A stretch of DNA of 64,000 nt from Rhodococcus sp. 4CII (GTDB lineage: Bacteria; Actinomycetota; Actinomycetes; Mycobacteriales; Mycobacteriaceae). The position numbers were made by a program, and so were the translations under genes. The DNA is taken from the NCBI RefSeq assembly GCF_014256275.1, contig NZ_JACCFE010000004.1:62001-126000 (forward strand). Reading direction: 5' to 3'. The notes under the pieces were generated by a model, which saw nothing but the letters and a program-made list of their open reading frames with translations, had not been told where the DNA came from and did not search any database. How positions within the stretch are numbered: the stretch's first letter is position 1; every line of letters starts with the position of its first letter. This document shows positions 45,784 through 56,399 of this stretch, in pieces.

Positions 45784-47784
45784 GTGGCATCAACAACATC
45801 GTTGCTCAAGCGGGTCGTTCTGGGGCGCCCGCAGCGCAGTGACCGGCTCGGGCACACCCTGCTCCCGAAACGGATTGCGCTGCCCGTCTTCGCCAGCGAT
45901 CCGCTGTCCTCGGTGGCGTATGCGACGCAGGAAATCCTGTTGATCCTGACCCTCGGCGGGCTGACCTACCTGTACATGGCGCCGTGGATCGCCGGCGCGG
46001 TCGTGGTACTGCTCGCCGTGGTCGTGCTGTCCTACCGGCAGGTGGTGCGCGCCTATCCCAGCGGCGGCGGATCCTACGAAGTGGTCTCCGAGAACCTGGG
46101 CGCCCTGGCCGGGCTGGTCGTCGCGGCCGCGTTGCTGGTCGACTACGTCATGACCGTCGCGGTGTCCGTCGCGGCAGGGGTGGACAACATCATCTCCGCG
46201 ATCCCCGATCTCAATGCGCACCGGGTTGCCCTCTGTATCGGGTTCATCGTGCTGCTCACGGCGATGAATCTGCGCGGCATCCGCGAATCGGGCCGCGCGT
46301 TCGCCGCCCCGACCTACGCGTTCGTCGCCGGGGTGATGGTGATGATCGCGATCGGGCTCGTGCGCGCGCTGCTCGGTGATCCGCCGCAGGCGGAAAGCGC
46401 GAACTACCAGATCCACGCCGAACAGGTCGGCCTCAACACTCTGGCGGTGGCGTTTCTGGTGCTTCGCGCGTTCTCCTCCGGGTGTACCGCGCTGACCGGT
46501 GTCGAAGCCATTTCCAATGGTGTGCCCGCGTTTCGTAAGCCCAAGGCCCTCAACGCCGCCCGGACGATGGCGGCGATGGGGGCCATCTCGATCACCATGT
46601 TCACCGGGGTGACCGCGCTGGCCCTGATCGCGCACACCCGGGTGACCGAGAACACCTGCGATCTGATCGGCTTCGCCGGCGACTGTACGACGGATCCGCA
46701 GCGCACCGTGATCGCCCAGATCGCCGCCGCGGTGTTCGGTAACGACAGCATCATGTTCTTCTACATGCAGGCGACCACCGCGCTGATCCTGATCCTGGCC
46801 GCGAACACCGCCTACAACGGGTTCCCGCTGTTGAGTTCGATCCTCGCGCAACACCGGTACCTGCCCCGCCAGCTGCACACTCGCGGCGACCGGCTGGCGT
46901 ACTCGAACGGCATCATCTTGCTGGCGGTGGTCGCCGGCACCCTGATCTACGCGTTCGACGGATCGGCGACCCGCCTGATTCAGCTCTACATCGTGGGGGT
47001 GTTCACCTCGTTCACGTTGTGTCAGGCCGGGATGGTGCGGCACTGGAACCGCGTGCTCACCGACTCAGTGGCACCCGCGGATCGTCGCCGGATCCACCGC
47101 GCGCGCGGGATCAACGCGTTCGGTGCCTCGTTCACCGGCATCGTCCTCGTGGTCGTCATGGTCACCAAGTTCACCCACGGCGCCTACCTGGTCGTCATCG
47201 CCATCCCCGTCCTGTGCCTGCTCATGCACGGAATCCATCGCCACTACGCGGCCGTGCGGGCCGAACTCGAGGCCGACGAGGACGAGGACACCCTGCCGAG
47301 CCGGGTCCACGCCATCGTGCTGGTCTCCGGTTGGCACAAGGCCACCAATCGGGCGATCATGTTCGCCCGCGCGACCCGGCCGGACACGATCGTCGCCCTG
47401 ACCGTGAACGTGGACGACTCCGATACCCGTCTGCTGCACAAGGAGTGGGACGACCACAACGCGAGCATCCCGCTCACCGTGATCGAGTCCCCCTACCGCG
47501 AAATCACCCGGCCCGTCGTCGACTACGTCAAACGCATCCGCCGCACCAGCCCCCGGGACGTGGTCAGTGTCTACATTCCCGAGTACGTCGTCGGGCGGTG
47601 GTGGGAAAACCTGCTGCACAACCAGAGTTCGCTGCGTCTGAAGGGTCGGCTGCTGTTCGAGCCGGGGGTGATGGTGACCAGTGTGCCCTGGCAACTGCAC
47701 TCGACCGGGCACCGTGACCTCACCCGTCCCGAGCACAGCCCGGGAGAGATCCGTCGGGGCATTACCGGCGCGGACACCAGCTGA
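45784..47784 (+). CDS. KimA-like K+ importer (APC superfamily)
   Basis: The 666-residue protein starts with LLKRVVLGRPQRSDRLGHTL and FASDPLSSVAYATQEILLIL, the signature of the KimA branch of APC transporters, followed by 12 TM helices and a cytosolic C-terminal domain of about 160 residues. KimA of Bacillus is a high-affinity K+/H+ symporter controlled by c-di-AMP. The close neighbours (kdpD, trkH, K channel) support K+ as substrate over amino acids. GTG start at 45784. No c-di-AMP riboswitch was recognised upstream. Confidence 0.75.
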   Translation: MASTTSLLKRVVLGRPQRSDRLGHTLLPKRIALPVFASDPLSSVAYATQEILLILTLGGLTYLYMAPWIAGAVVVLLAVVVLSYRQVVRAYPSGGGSYEVVSENLGALAGLVVAAALLVDYVMTVAVSVAAGVDNIISAIPDLNAHRVALCIGFIVLLTAMNLRGIRESGRAFAAPTYAFVAGVMVMIAIGLVRALLGDPPQAESANYQIHAEQVGLNTLAVAFLVLRAFSSGCTALTGVEAISNGVPAFRKPKALNAARTMAAMGAISITMFTGVTALALIAHTRVTENTCDLIGFAGDCTTDPQRTVIAQIAAAVFGNDSIMFFYMQATTALILILAANTAYNGFPLLSSILAQHRYLPRQLHTRGDRLAYSNGIILLAVVAGTLIYAFDGSATRLIQLYIVGVFTSFTLCQAGMVRHWNRVLTDSVAPADRRRIHRARGINAFGASFTGIVLVVVMVTKFTHGAYLVVIAIPVLCLLMHGIHRHYAAVRAELEADEDEDTLPSRVHAIVLVSGWHKATNRAIMFARATRPDTIVALTVNVDDSDTRLLHKEWDDHNASIPLTVIESPYREITRPVVDYVKRIRRTSPRDVVSVYIPEYVVGRWWENLLHNQSSLRLKGRLLFEPGVMVTSVPWQLHSTGHRDLTRPEHSPGEIRRGITGADTS

Positions 47785-47821
47785 TGGCGGCCCCATCCCG
47801 GCCGTTTCGTTCGTCGTCGCG

Positions 47822-48721
47822 GTGGGCGCGCCGGTGAAGGATTCCGCGCACCTCATCCCGGCCCGCTCCCGCGGTCCTGGCGTCAGGATTGCGGCGCGAC
47901 GCCGGTGCCGAACCCTCCTGCAGGCGTGGGATGTTCCGCACAGTCTCGACCACTTCGAGACGACCCTCGGGTCGACCATGGTCGTCTCCACCGGCAAGGC
48001 CACGGGACGGCCTCCGGTGGTGGTACTGGCCGGGGCCGGGCTCAGCGCCGCGACCGTCCTCGCCGCCGTCGGCGCAGTGGCGAGAACGCACCGAGTGTTC
48101 GTGCCGGACCTACCCGGTGAACCCGGCCTGAGCACCGCCAGGCGGCCGCGCCGGCGCCGGCTTCACGCCTACGGGCGATGGCTCGACGAAATGCTCCCGC
48201 AACTCACCGACGAACCGGTGATCCTCGCCGGGCATTCGCTGGGTGCCGGGATCGCGCTCGCCTGCACTCCGAGCGAGCGGATCACCGGCCTCGTCCTGCT
48301 CAACCCCGCCGGCATCGTCCCGGTGAAGCGGTCGTTCGAGCTGACGAAACTTCGTGCCGCATCCCTGCTGCATATGCATACCCCGCGGACCAACAGCGAC
48401 CGCATCCTGACATATCTGAGTGCACCCCGGTTCATGCCCGATGACAATGTGATCGACTGGTTCAGCATGGCAACGCAGTACCGGTTTCTCGGCACCCTGC
48501 CGCGGCCCCTGCCCGCCCGAGACCTCCGCCGGTGGGCGCGGGGTGTCCCAATCATCGTCGCCACCGGCGAGCAGGACACGCTCTTTCCGCCGGGCCGTCT
48601 ACGCGGCCCGGTCCGTGCGCTGCTCGCGGCGGATGTGCAGGTACTGCCGCGCTGCGGCCACCTGACCCTGCGCGAATTTCCCGGGGCACTGACGCGGTTG
48701 GTCGAGTCGGATGTCGGGTGA
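47822..48721 (+). CDS. Alpha/beta hydrolase paired with the KimA-like gene
   Basis: The 299-residue product has VVVLAGAGLSAATV, DLPGEPGLST, the nucleophile elbow GHSLGAG, the acid in ATGEQDTLFPP and His in RCGHLTLREFPG. It is a paralogue of 34889-35791, sharing the PQL..[17 protein letters not shown] core. It follows the KimA-like gene by 37 bases. The start is uncertain (GTG at 47822 or 47834). Substrate unknown. Confidence 0.75.
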   Translation: MGAPVKDSAHLIPARSRGPGVRIAARRRCRTLLQAWDVPHSLDHFETTLGSTMVVSTGKATGRPPVVVLAGAGLSAATVLAAVGAVARTHRVFVPDLPGEPGLSTARRPRRRRLHAYGRWLDEMLPQLTDEPVILAGHSLGAGIALACTPSERITGLVLLNPAGIVPVKRSFELTKLRAASLLHMHTPRTNSDRILTYLSAPRFMPDDNVIDWFSMATQYRFLGTLPRPLPARDLRRWARGVPIIVATGEQDTLFPPGRLRGPVRALLAADVQVLPRCGHLTLREFPGALTRLVESDVG

Positions 48722-48728
48722 CGCCCAC

Positions 48729-50326
48729 TCAGGTGGCGGTGATGTCACGGCGGCGGAAGGCCGCGAGCCCCCCGGCGACCGCTGTCGCGGCGACCAGCAG
48801 AAGAGCAATCACCGGCGTGGCGGTGAAAGATTCCAACGGCATCTGCGGAATGTGGCCCAGCGGTGAGAGATCGCCGAGCCAGTCCGGTAGTTGCAGGATG
48901 GGGCCGAAGGTGCCGATCAGGTACCCGAACACCGGCAGAATCCACACCGCACCGAACGCCCTCGGCGCCAGACCGAACAGCAGCGCGGCGACCGCGGCCA
49001 CGACCAGAACCGCCGGGGTGTGCGCGAGGTAGGCGAGCTTGAGTGTCACGACGTACCCGGGGTCCCCGGTCACCAACGCCGCGCCGAGACCGGTGGCGGC
49101 GCCGGAGAGGCCGAGCAGCACGATCGAGCTGGCCGCGGCGGCGGCCACACCCGATCCCATCCACCCTGCCCGGCTGGTTTTCGTGGCCAACACCGGGTCG
49201 GCGCGCCCGGCCTGTTCCTCGCTGTGCAGGCGGCGGACGGACACGATCGCGAAGCAGGAGACGAGGAAGGCCATCGTGAAGCCCATCAGACCGAGGTAGC
49301 CGTCGACGAGGTTGCCGGTGGCGCCGCCCATGATCACCAGAATGTCGTCGGGCAGGTCCCCGAACGCGTCGGCGATCGATTCGGTGAACGCACCGTAGAA
49401 CAGCCCGGCCACACTCAGTCCCACCGCCCAGCCGATGATGGCGCCGCGCTGCAGCCGCAACGCCATGGTGAACGGATGCGACAGTGCCGCAGACGCTTCC
49501 GCAGCCCCGAGCCGCGGCGCCACCAGGCCGGCGCCGACGTCCCGGCGGCCGACGAGCACGTAGGCGCCGACCAACGCGGCACCGGCGAACCCGATCGACA
49601 GGGTCAGTGGCCACCAGCGGGGGTCGACGAAGACCCGGGTTTGCTGCGACCACGCGATCGGGGACAGCCAGGACAGGGCACTGCCGTGCTCGGCCGTCAG
49701 GTCCCCGATCCCGCGGATCAGGAAGGCGGCCCCGAGGACCGCGGCGGCCAGCCCGGTGGCGGCCCGCGCGTGTTCGGTCACCTGACACATCAGGGCCGTG
49801 ATCGCGGCGAACACCAGGCCGAGGGCGGCAAACCCGGTCAGGAGCAGCAGGGAGCCGGCGGTGTCGAACCCGGTGCCGGCCAGGGCCAGGGTTCCGGCCA
49901 CGACCAGGGCGGTGTTCGCGACGAGTGCGGTGAGCATCGCCGCGGTCAGCGGCGCGTTTCGGCCGACCACCCCGGCGAGGATCAGTTCGGTGCGCCCGCC
50001 CTCCTCCTCGAGGCGGGTGTGGCGCACGGTCAGCAGGATGTTCATCAATGCCGCGGCGACCATCAGGTACAGGGCGTACTGATTGGCGAGGAACGCCTCC
50101 AGGGTGGGGTTGTCCATGCCGTAGCCGGGGCCGGACATCATGATCGCGGCGGGACTGTTGGCGAAGGACGCGACGTTGGCGATGTCCTGCTCGGTGGGGT
50201 ACGCCAGCTTCAGCGCGTTGCCGAAGTACATCGTCATCACCGCGATGCCGAGCACCCAGGCGGGCAGCTTGATCCGGTCCCGCCGCAGGTTCAGCCGCAG
50301 CAGGGCCGGGGTGGCGCGCTGTGCCC

Positions 50327-50330
<4 letters not shown>
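48729..50330 (-). CDS. ABC exporter permease, polyketide/antibiotic type
   Basis: The 533-residue protein has 12 or more TM helices in two similar halves, as in the long permeases of the actinobacterial Rv1217c/DrrB-like group. It starts [20 protein letters not shown]. Its gene overlaps the ATPase gene by ATGA at 50327, and the two form one exporter for drug-like or hydrophobic compounds. The stop is 8 bases from the convergent hydrolase. Confidence 0.85.
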
Positions 50331-51241
<911 letters not shown>

Positions 51242-51274
51242 GGAGGTTCCTGATGTGGGGAGGATCTGCTGTTG

Positions 51275-51988
51275 TCAGGGTTGGGCGGCGGCGCTATCGC
51301 CGTCGTCTGTCCTGGCAGGCGGATCCGTCACATACATCAGGTAGTCGTCGAGCATCTGCCGATCGGTGAGCAATCCTTGGGTGTAGAGCTCGAGGCCGGG
51401 CCCGGTGGTGGCGTCCGCGATGGCCTGGAAGAAGCCGGTGAAGTCGCCGTCGCGCAGCATCTGCGGGCGCAGCGACATCTCCAGCAGCACCGTTCCCACG
51501 CTCATACCGGTGAGAAACCTCGCCCGCGCGTACGGGTCCCGGGACGGGGTGATCACACCGCTGCGTACGCCCTCTTCGAGGTAGCCGGCCGCGTCGTCGA
51601 CCAGGTGATCGAAAAACGCCGCGGCGGCCTCCCCGCCGGCCTGCAAGGTGCGGGCCACATACATCGCCAGCGGCGCGAAGTGGTCGGTCTGCCCGAGCTG
51701 CGCCAGCCACGGCCCGGTCTCACCGGTGCCCAGCACCGCGCGCTTGGACTCCCGGATCTCCGCGAGCACCCACTCGTCGCACGCGCGGCGCAGCCCCGCC
51801 TTGGTCCCGAAGTGATACAGGATCAACCCGCCGCTGATCTGGGCATCCTCGGCCACCGTGCGGAGGCTGACCCCGAACCCGTCGCGGCTGAACCGGAGTA
51901 TGGCCGCGTCGCGGATCCGCGCCGCCGCCGTCAGATCACCGTCACGGGCCGCGGCACGCGGCCCCCGAGAACGCTCGTTTGAACGCAT
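51275..51988 (-). CDS. TetR-family regulator of the adjacent ABC exporter
   Basis: The N-terminal helix-turn-helix is IRDAAILRFSRDGFGVSLRT, VAEDAQISGGLILYHFGTKA. The long C-terminal domain resembles the RaaS (Rv1219c) group. It is first in the leftward operon with the exporter genes and probably represses them. The start may be ATG 51988 or GTG 52006. A short palindrome overlaps the start region. Confidence 0.82.
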   Translation of the reverse strand: MRSNERSRGPRAAARDGDLTAAARIRDAAILRFSRDGFGVSLRTVAEDAQISGGLILYHFGTKAGLRRACDEWVLAEIRESKRAVLGTGETGPWLAQLGQTDHFAPLAMYVARTLQAGGEAAAAFFDHLVDDAAGYLEEGVRSGVITPSRDPYARARFLTGMSVGTVLLEMSLRPQMLRDGDFTGFFQAIADATTGPGLELYTQGLLTDRQMLDDYLMYVTDPPARTDDGDSAAAQP

Positions 51989-51997
51989 ACTCAGTAT
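51987..51997. promoter_or_regulatory. Candidate TetR operator
   Basis: ATACTCAGTAT is a perfect 11-bp palindrome over the start region of the TetR gene. Short, so it could be chance. Confidence 0.3.
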
Positions 51998-52193
51998 CCT
52001 AAACACGCGATCAGTACGGGCACAAGGGCCGGACCGGCCCTCCGGTCAGGACTCGTGGTTCGAACGTCGGTCGATCGTGAGAGTCGGCCGTCGATGAAAT
52101 GGTGACCCGTGCCGCTCCGGAGGAGTCGCACCCGCGAGACGTACCGTGCAGCCGCGCACGGCGTCGGCGACGTCCGGGTCTACCCTCCTGTTC

Positions 52194-53573
52194 GTGACTT
52201 CACGCACCGGTGCGTCGCCGGCTTCCGCGCTGCGGCGTGCCGCGGGACGGGTGGCGCTGACCCCGGTGCGGGTGGTGGCCCTGGGTTTCGCGACGGCGAT
52301 CGTCGTCGGCACCGGGCTACTGCTCCTGCCGGCGGCGACCCAGCCGGGCACGGACACCGGTGTCATCGACGCGCTGTTCACGGCGACGTCGGCGATGTGC
52401 CTGACCGGGCTGATCGTGGTCGACACCCCCGCCCACTGGTCGGGGTTCGGTCAGGGTGTCATCCTGGGTCTGATCCAGGTCGGCGGGTTTGGGATCATGA
52501 CGATGGCCTCGCTGGTCGGGTTGATGCTCGCGAACCGGATCGGGCTGCGGGCCCGGCTCAACGCCGCCGCCGAGGTGCGGGCGTCCGGGCTCGGGGACGT
52601 GCGCAGCGTCGTCGTCGGTGTGGTCCGGGTCAGCATCCTCATCGAGGTCGTCACCGCGCTCTGCCTGACGGTAAGGTTCGCGTTCGGTTACGACGAGCCG
52701 CCCGGCCGGGCCCTGTGGCTGGGGGTGTTCCATGCGATCTCGGCGTTCAACAACGCCGGCTTCGCGCTCTACAGCGACAACATCGTCGGATTCGCCGACG
52801 ACCCGTGGATCTGCCTTCCGTTGCTGGCCGCGGTGATCCTCGGCGGCATCGGGTTCCCGGTGCTCTTCGAGGTGGGGCGGCGGGTCCGCGGCACCACCTC
52901 CGGCCGGTGGAGCCTGCACACCCGGCTCACCGTGGCGGTCACCGCGGTGCTGCTGGTGGCCGGTCCGGTGCTGGTGCTGGCACTCGAGTGGGGCTCCACC
53001 CTGCGCGACCACGATCTCGGATCGAAGCTCCTGGTGGCCGCGTTCCAGGGCATCATGCCCCGCACCGCCGGCTTCAACAGCGTCGACTACGCCCAGATGG
53101 ATCCGGCGACCCTGCTGGTGACGGACGTGCTGATGTTCATCGGCGGCGGCAGCGGCGGCACCGCCGGCGGCATCAAGGTCACCACCTTCGCGCTACTGCT
53201 GTTCGCGATCGTCGCCGAGGTGCGCGGTGACCGCGCGGTGGTCATCTTCGACCGCCGGATCGCCCCGCGGGTGCAGCGCCAAGCCCTGTCGGTCGCGCTC
53301 ATCGGCGTCGCCCTGGTGATGGTCCCCACGATCGTCCTGCTCGCGGGCACCGACTTCGACCTGAACGTGCTGCTGTTCGAGGTCACCTCCGCGTTCGCAA
53401 CCGTCGGACTGTCCACCGGCATCACCGCGCAAGTACCCGCCTGGGGCCAGCTGATCCTGGTCGCGCTGATGTACTTGGGCCGCATCGGGTCCATCACCCT
53501 GGTCAGCGCCCTCGCCGCCCGGAACCGTGACCGCCGCTACGAACTCCCCGAAGAAAGGCCCTTCATTGGCTAG
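52194..53573 (+). CDS. trkH: TrkH/KtrB-type K+ transporter membrane subunit
   Basis: The 459-residue protein has the four-fold membrane-pore-membrane plan, with filter-like segments ATSAMCLTGLIVVDT, ISAFNNAGFALYS, MPRTAGFNSVDY and TSAFATVGLSTGI, and the GGGSGGTAGGIKVTTF loop. It imports K+ together with the RCK protein encoded next. The GTG at 52194 is chosen; an in-frame GTG at 52146 is possible. The 8-base overlap with the next gene shows coupling. Confidence 0.9.
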   Translation: MTSRTGASPASALRRAAGRVALTPVRVVALGFATAIVVGTGLLLLPAATQPGTDTGVIDALFTATSAMCLTGLIVVDTPAHWSGFGQGVILGLIQVGGFGIMTMASLVGLMLANRIGLRARLNAAAEVRASGLGDVRSVVVGVVRVSILIEVVTALCLTVRFAFGYDEPPGRALWLGVFHAISAFNNAGFALYSDNIVGFADDPWICLPLLAAVILGGIGFPVLFEVGRRVRGTTSGRWSLHTRLTVAVTAVLLVAGPVLVLALEWGSTLRDHDLGSKLLVAAFQGIMPRTAGFNSVDYAQMDPATLLVTDVLMFIGGGSGGTAGGIKVTTFALLLFAIVAEVRGDRAVVIFDRRIAPRVQRQALSVALIGVALVMVPTIVLLAGTDFDLNVLLFEVTSAFATVGLSTGITAQVPAWGQLILVALMYLGRIGSITLVSALAARNRDRRYELPEERPFIG

Positions 53574-54231
53574 GAAACCATCCTCCGATGTCGTCGTCGT
53601 GCTGGGGCTGGGCCGATTCGGCAAGTCCCTCGCCCTCGAACTGATGGAGCAGGGCACCGAAGTGCTCGGCATCGACTCGAACGAGGCTGTGGTCCAGAAG
53701 GTCTCGCACCGCCTCACCCACGCCGCCGTCGCCGACACCACCGACGAGGAATCGCTGCGCCAGCTGTCGGTGCACGACTACGACCGGGCCGTCGTCGGGA
53801 TCGGCTCCGACCTCGAGGCCAGCCTGCTCACCGCGTCGGCGTTGATCAACATGTCGGTACCGAATGTGTGGGCCAAGGCCATCAGCAACGCGCACGCGAG
53901 AATTCTCCGCCAGATCGGTGTCACGCACGTCGTGCGGCCCGAGCACGACATGGGCAAGCGGGTGGCGCACCTGGTGCGCGGCCGGATGATGGACTACATC
54001 GAATTCGACGACGGCTTCGCCATGGTCAAGACCACCCCACCCGCCACCGTGGTAGGGAAACGGCTGGGCGAGACCACCGTCCGCTCCACGTACGGGGTCA
54101 CCGTCGTCGCGATCAAACGACCCGGCGAGGGTTTCACCTACGCCACCGCCGACACCGTCATCGCCCCGGGTGACACGATCATCGTCTCCGGCCAGGTCCG
54201 TGACACCGAACGATTCAGCGAACTGACCTGA
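53566..54231 (+). CDS. trkA: TrkA/KtrA-type RCK regulatory subunit
   Basis: The product has an RCK-N Rossmann fold (VVVVLGLGRFGKSLALELMEQ, LGIDSNEAVVQKVS) and an RCK-C domain (GKRLGETTVRSTYGVTVVAI, VIAPGDTIIVSG). It gates the TrkH-type pore in response to nucleotides, and RCK-C domains often bind c-di-AMP. A TTG at 53566 with GAAGAAAGG upstream gives the usual length; a GTG at 53527 would add 13 residues. Confidence 0.9.
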   Translation: MARKPSSDVVVVLGLGRFGKSLALELMEQGTEVLGIDSNEAVVQKVSHRLTHAAVADTTDEESLRQLSVHDYDRAVVGIGSDLEASLLTASALINMSVPNVWAKAISNAHARILRQIGVTHVVRPEHDMGKRVAHLVRGRMMDYIEFDDGFAMVKTTPPATVVGKRLGETTVRSTYGVTVVAIKRPGEGFTYATADTVIAPGDTIIVSGQVRDTERFSELT

Positions 54232-54379
54232 CCGACCAGGTACGCGGGCATCGACCCAGGTCAGGTACACCGGGCGTCACGTCGCCCGCAATTGTCCTCG
54301 GCGCGAAGATACAGAATCTCGCCTGACATCGGTACGAGCAGGCTTGGCCGCCGGCAGAGGGACGGATCGGGACGGTAGT

Positions 54380-54404
54380 GGGTAGGGAAGGTAGGTGGGT
54401 AGGG
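54380..54404 (+). other. Possible G-quadruplex motif upstream of the K+ channel
   Basis: Four GGG tracts at 54380-54382, 54385-54387, 54397-54399 and 54402-54404 with loops of 2, 9 and 2 bases. It lies about 150 bases before the channel start in a 320-base gap that otherwise shows only presumed promoter sequence. Confidence 0.4.
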
Positions 54405-54553
54405 AACCCGCAGCCGATTGCCTACGTCCGGTGTGCTGACCTGATAGGGCTGGATGCGTTCCGCCGATTCCGGAGGATGATCCCACCCCGGCTGCGCCGT
54501 CGACGCGTAGGCTGCGGCCCGAGATCGGCAACGAGAACGAGGTGATCGAGACG

Positions 54554-55621
54554 ATGCGCGGTGCGCTGCGGGCACGATTCCAGCGATCGGATGTGCTCAC
54601 CGAACGCCCCGACTTCGCACTGGTCGGAATCGTGCGGGTGCCGCAGATGCAGGACAGCCCCGGGCGGGCCATCACCCGGCGGATCGGGTACGCACTGACG
54701 GCGCTGGCTTTGGTGGTACTCGTGGTGTACCTCGATCGCGACGGATACTCCGATACCCAGGAAGACGGGCTGTCGCTGCTCGATTGCATCTATTACGCGA
54801 CGGTGTCGCTGTCGACGACCGGGTACGGCGACATCACCCCCATCACCGCGCAGGCGCGGCTGGTCAACATCCTGGTCATCACACCGCTGCGGATCTTCTT
54901 CCTCATCGTCCTGGTCGGTACCACCCTGTCCGCGCTGACCGAGACCTCCCGGCAGTCGTTCAAGATCCAACGCTGGCGGCGCCGCGCACGCAATCACACC
55001 GTGGTCGCCGGTTACGGCACCAAGGGACGCACCGCGGTCGACGCAATGCTCGGAGACGGTGTCGCCCCGACCGACATCGTGGTAGTCGACACCGATCCCG
55101 TGGTACTCGAGACCGCCGTCCGACAGGGACTGGTCACGGTGCAGGGTTCGGCGACGAAATCCGATGTGCTGCGCCTCGCGGGTGCGCAGCACGCCTCGTC
55201 GATCATCGTCGCAACCAACCGGGACGATACCGCGGTACTGGTGACACTCACCGCCCGTGAGCTGGCACCGAAGGCGAAGATCGTCGCCGCGATCCGGGAA
55301 TCGGAGAACACCCACCTGATGCGGCAGTCCGGCGCCGACTCCGTGGTCATTTCCTCGGAAACCGCGGGCCGGTTACTCGGTATCGCAATCTCCACCCCCA
55401 CAGTGGTGGAGATGATCGAGGACCTCCTCACCCCGGAATCAGGACTGGCGATCGCCGAACGCACGGTCGAACGGGAAGAGATCGGTGGTTCGCCGCGGCA
55501 CCTGTCCGACCTCGTGCTCGCGGTGGTGCGCGACGACAGGCTACTGCGCGCCGGCACCACCGAGGTCGACGTCATCGAGGCCGGCGACAAGCTGCTCTAC
55601 ATCCGGCGGGCGACGGACTGA
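54554..55621 (+). CDS. Two-TM potassium channel with RCK domain
   Basis: After an N-terminal tail, a TM helix (LTALALVVLVVYLDR), the pore with selectivity filter STTGYGDITP (TTGYGD about residues 88-93) and a second TM helix (NILVITPLRIFFLIVLVGTT) are followed by RCK-N (HTVVAGYGTKGRTAVDAML, VVVDTDPVVLETA) and RCK-C domains. It should pass K+ under control of a cytosolic ligand. The ATG at 54554 is preferred to a GTG at 54542 on spacing. It follows trkH-trkA in the same direction. Confidence 0.9.
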   Translation: MRGALRARFQRSDVLTERPDFALVGIVRVPQMQDSPGRAITRRIGYALTALALVVLVVYLDRDGYSDTQEDGLSLLDCIYYATVSLSTTGYGDITPITAQARLVNILVITPLRIFFLIVLVGTTLSALTETSRQSFKIQRWRRRARNHTVVAGYGTKGRTAVDAMLGDGVAPTDIVVVDTDPVVLETAVRQGLVTVQGSATKSDVLRLAGAQHASSIIVATNRDDTAVLVTLTARELAPKAKIVAAIRESENTHLMRQSGADSVVISSETAGRLLGIAISTPTVVEMIEDLLTPESGLAIAERTVEREEIGGSPRHLSDLVLAVVRDDRLLRAGTTEVDVIEAGDKLLYIRRATD

Positions 55622-55977
55622 CGGGGTACAACACACCGATGCGCAACATGTGGTGGCAGGCTCGGTCGGGTCGCCCCAGCCGCCGGATTCGAGGTCGGCG
55701 TCGACCGCATTCTGCAGGCGATCCCCACCGAAGTCGCCGCGCCGCGCTGCTCTTCGGCGCGGAGTGCGGGCCGACCGAAGTGCCCCTACCAACCCGGTTG
55801 CGGTGATGCCCGTGGTCGCGGCTGCGCAGCCCCGGGTACGGCCAACGCAGGCCCGCCCGGGCAGATGCGGCCTGTTACCGGCGAGCATGATCGGGGAACC
55901 CTAGACGTGCGGGGGCATCTCGAGGAACTGACAGGTGTCGACGCGGGTGCCGCCGGTATGGGAAGGGAAGTCTCGTC
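55622..55977. other. Stretch without a confident gene
   Basis: About 356 bases between the K+ channel and a tiny membrane ORF. A frame reads VGVDRILQAIPTEVAA in one place, perhaps a remnant, but no gene can be supported. Confidence 0.3.
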
Positions 55978-56076
55978 ATGGACGGTGATCTACTCGTCAC
56001 GGTCCTGCTCCTCGGCGTCTTCGTCGGGGCAGCCCTGGTGCTCCGCTACCTCAACAACCACCCCGCGCCGCGGTAG
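55978..56076 (+). CDS. Possible 32-residue single-TM protein
   Basis: ATG 55978 follows GGAAGGGAAG at 8-base spacing. The product has one hydrophobic helix, LLVTVLLLGVFVGAALVLRY, between an acidic N-terminus and a short basic tail. The size and form recall small transporter subunits such as KdpF, but there is no sequence-level match I can claim. It lies downstream of the K+ channel. Confidence 0.4.
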   Translation: MDGDLLVTVLLLGVFVGAALVLRYLNNHPAPR

Positions 56077-56399
56077 GACGATGCCGCCGAAGTGAACGAC
56101 GCCGGGACCGGGCATCTGCGTGCCTCCGGCGACGCCGCGAATAGCTCGCTGCGTCGATTCGAAGACCGACCGCAGGTAGGCGGGAACCGCCGTCCGGGTG
56201 TTGCCGTCACCTGCGTACCCGTACGCCCGCCCGCTGCCATCCGTCTTGAGGATGGACGCTGTGGCTGCCGCCGACCCACCAGCCTGCGCGTGCAGGACGA
56301 CAGGTCCGGACGGTGCTTCGGGGCGAGGCGTCCGTGAGGTCGCAATGGCAGTGCATCCGAGCGCCGTGGTCACCGGGGGTTGTTTCCCGGCTGTTTCGG
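56077..56399. other. Stretch without a gene
   Basis: I see no credible coding sequence, repeat or site in these 323 bases, which lie downstream of both the tiny ORF and the leftward ABC permease. Confidence 0.4.
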
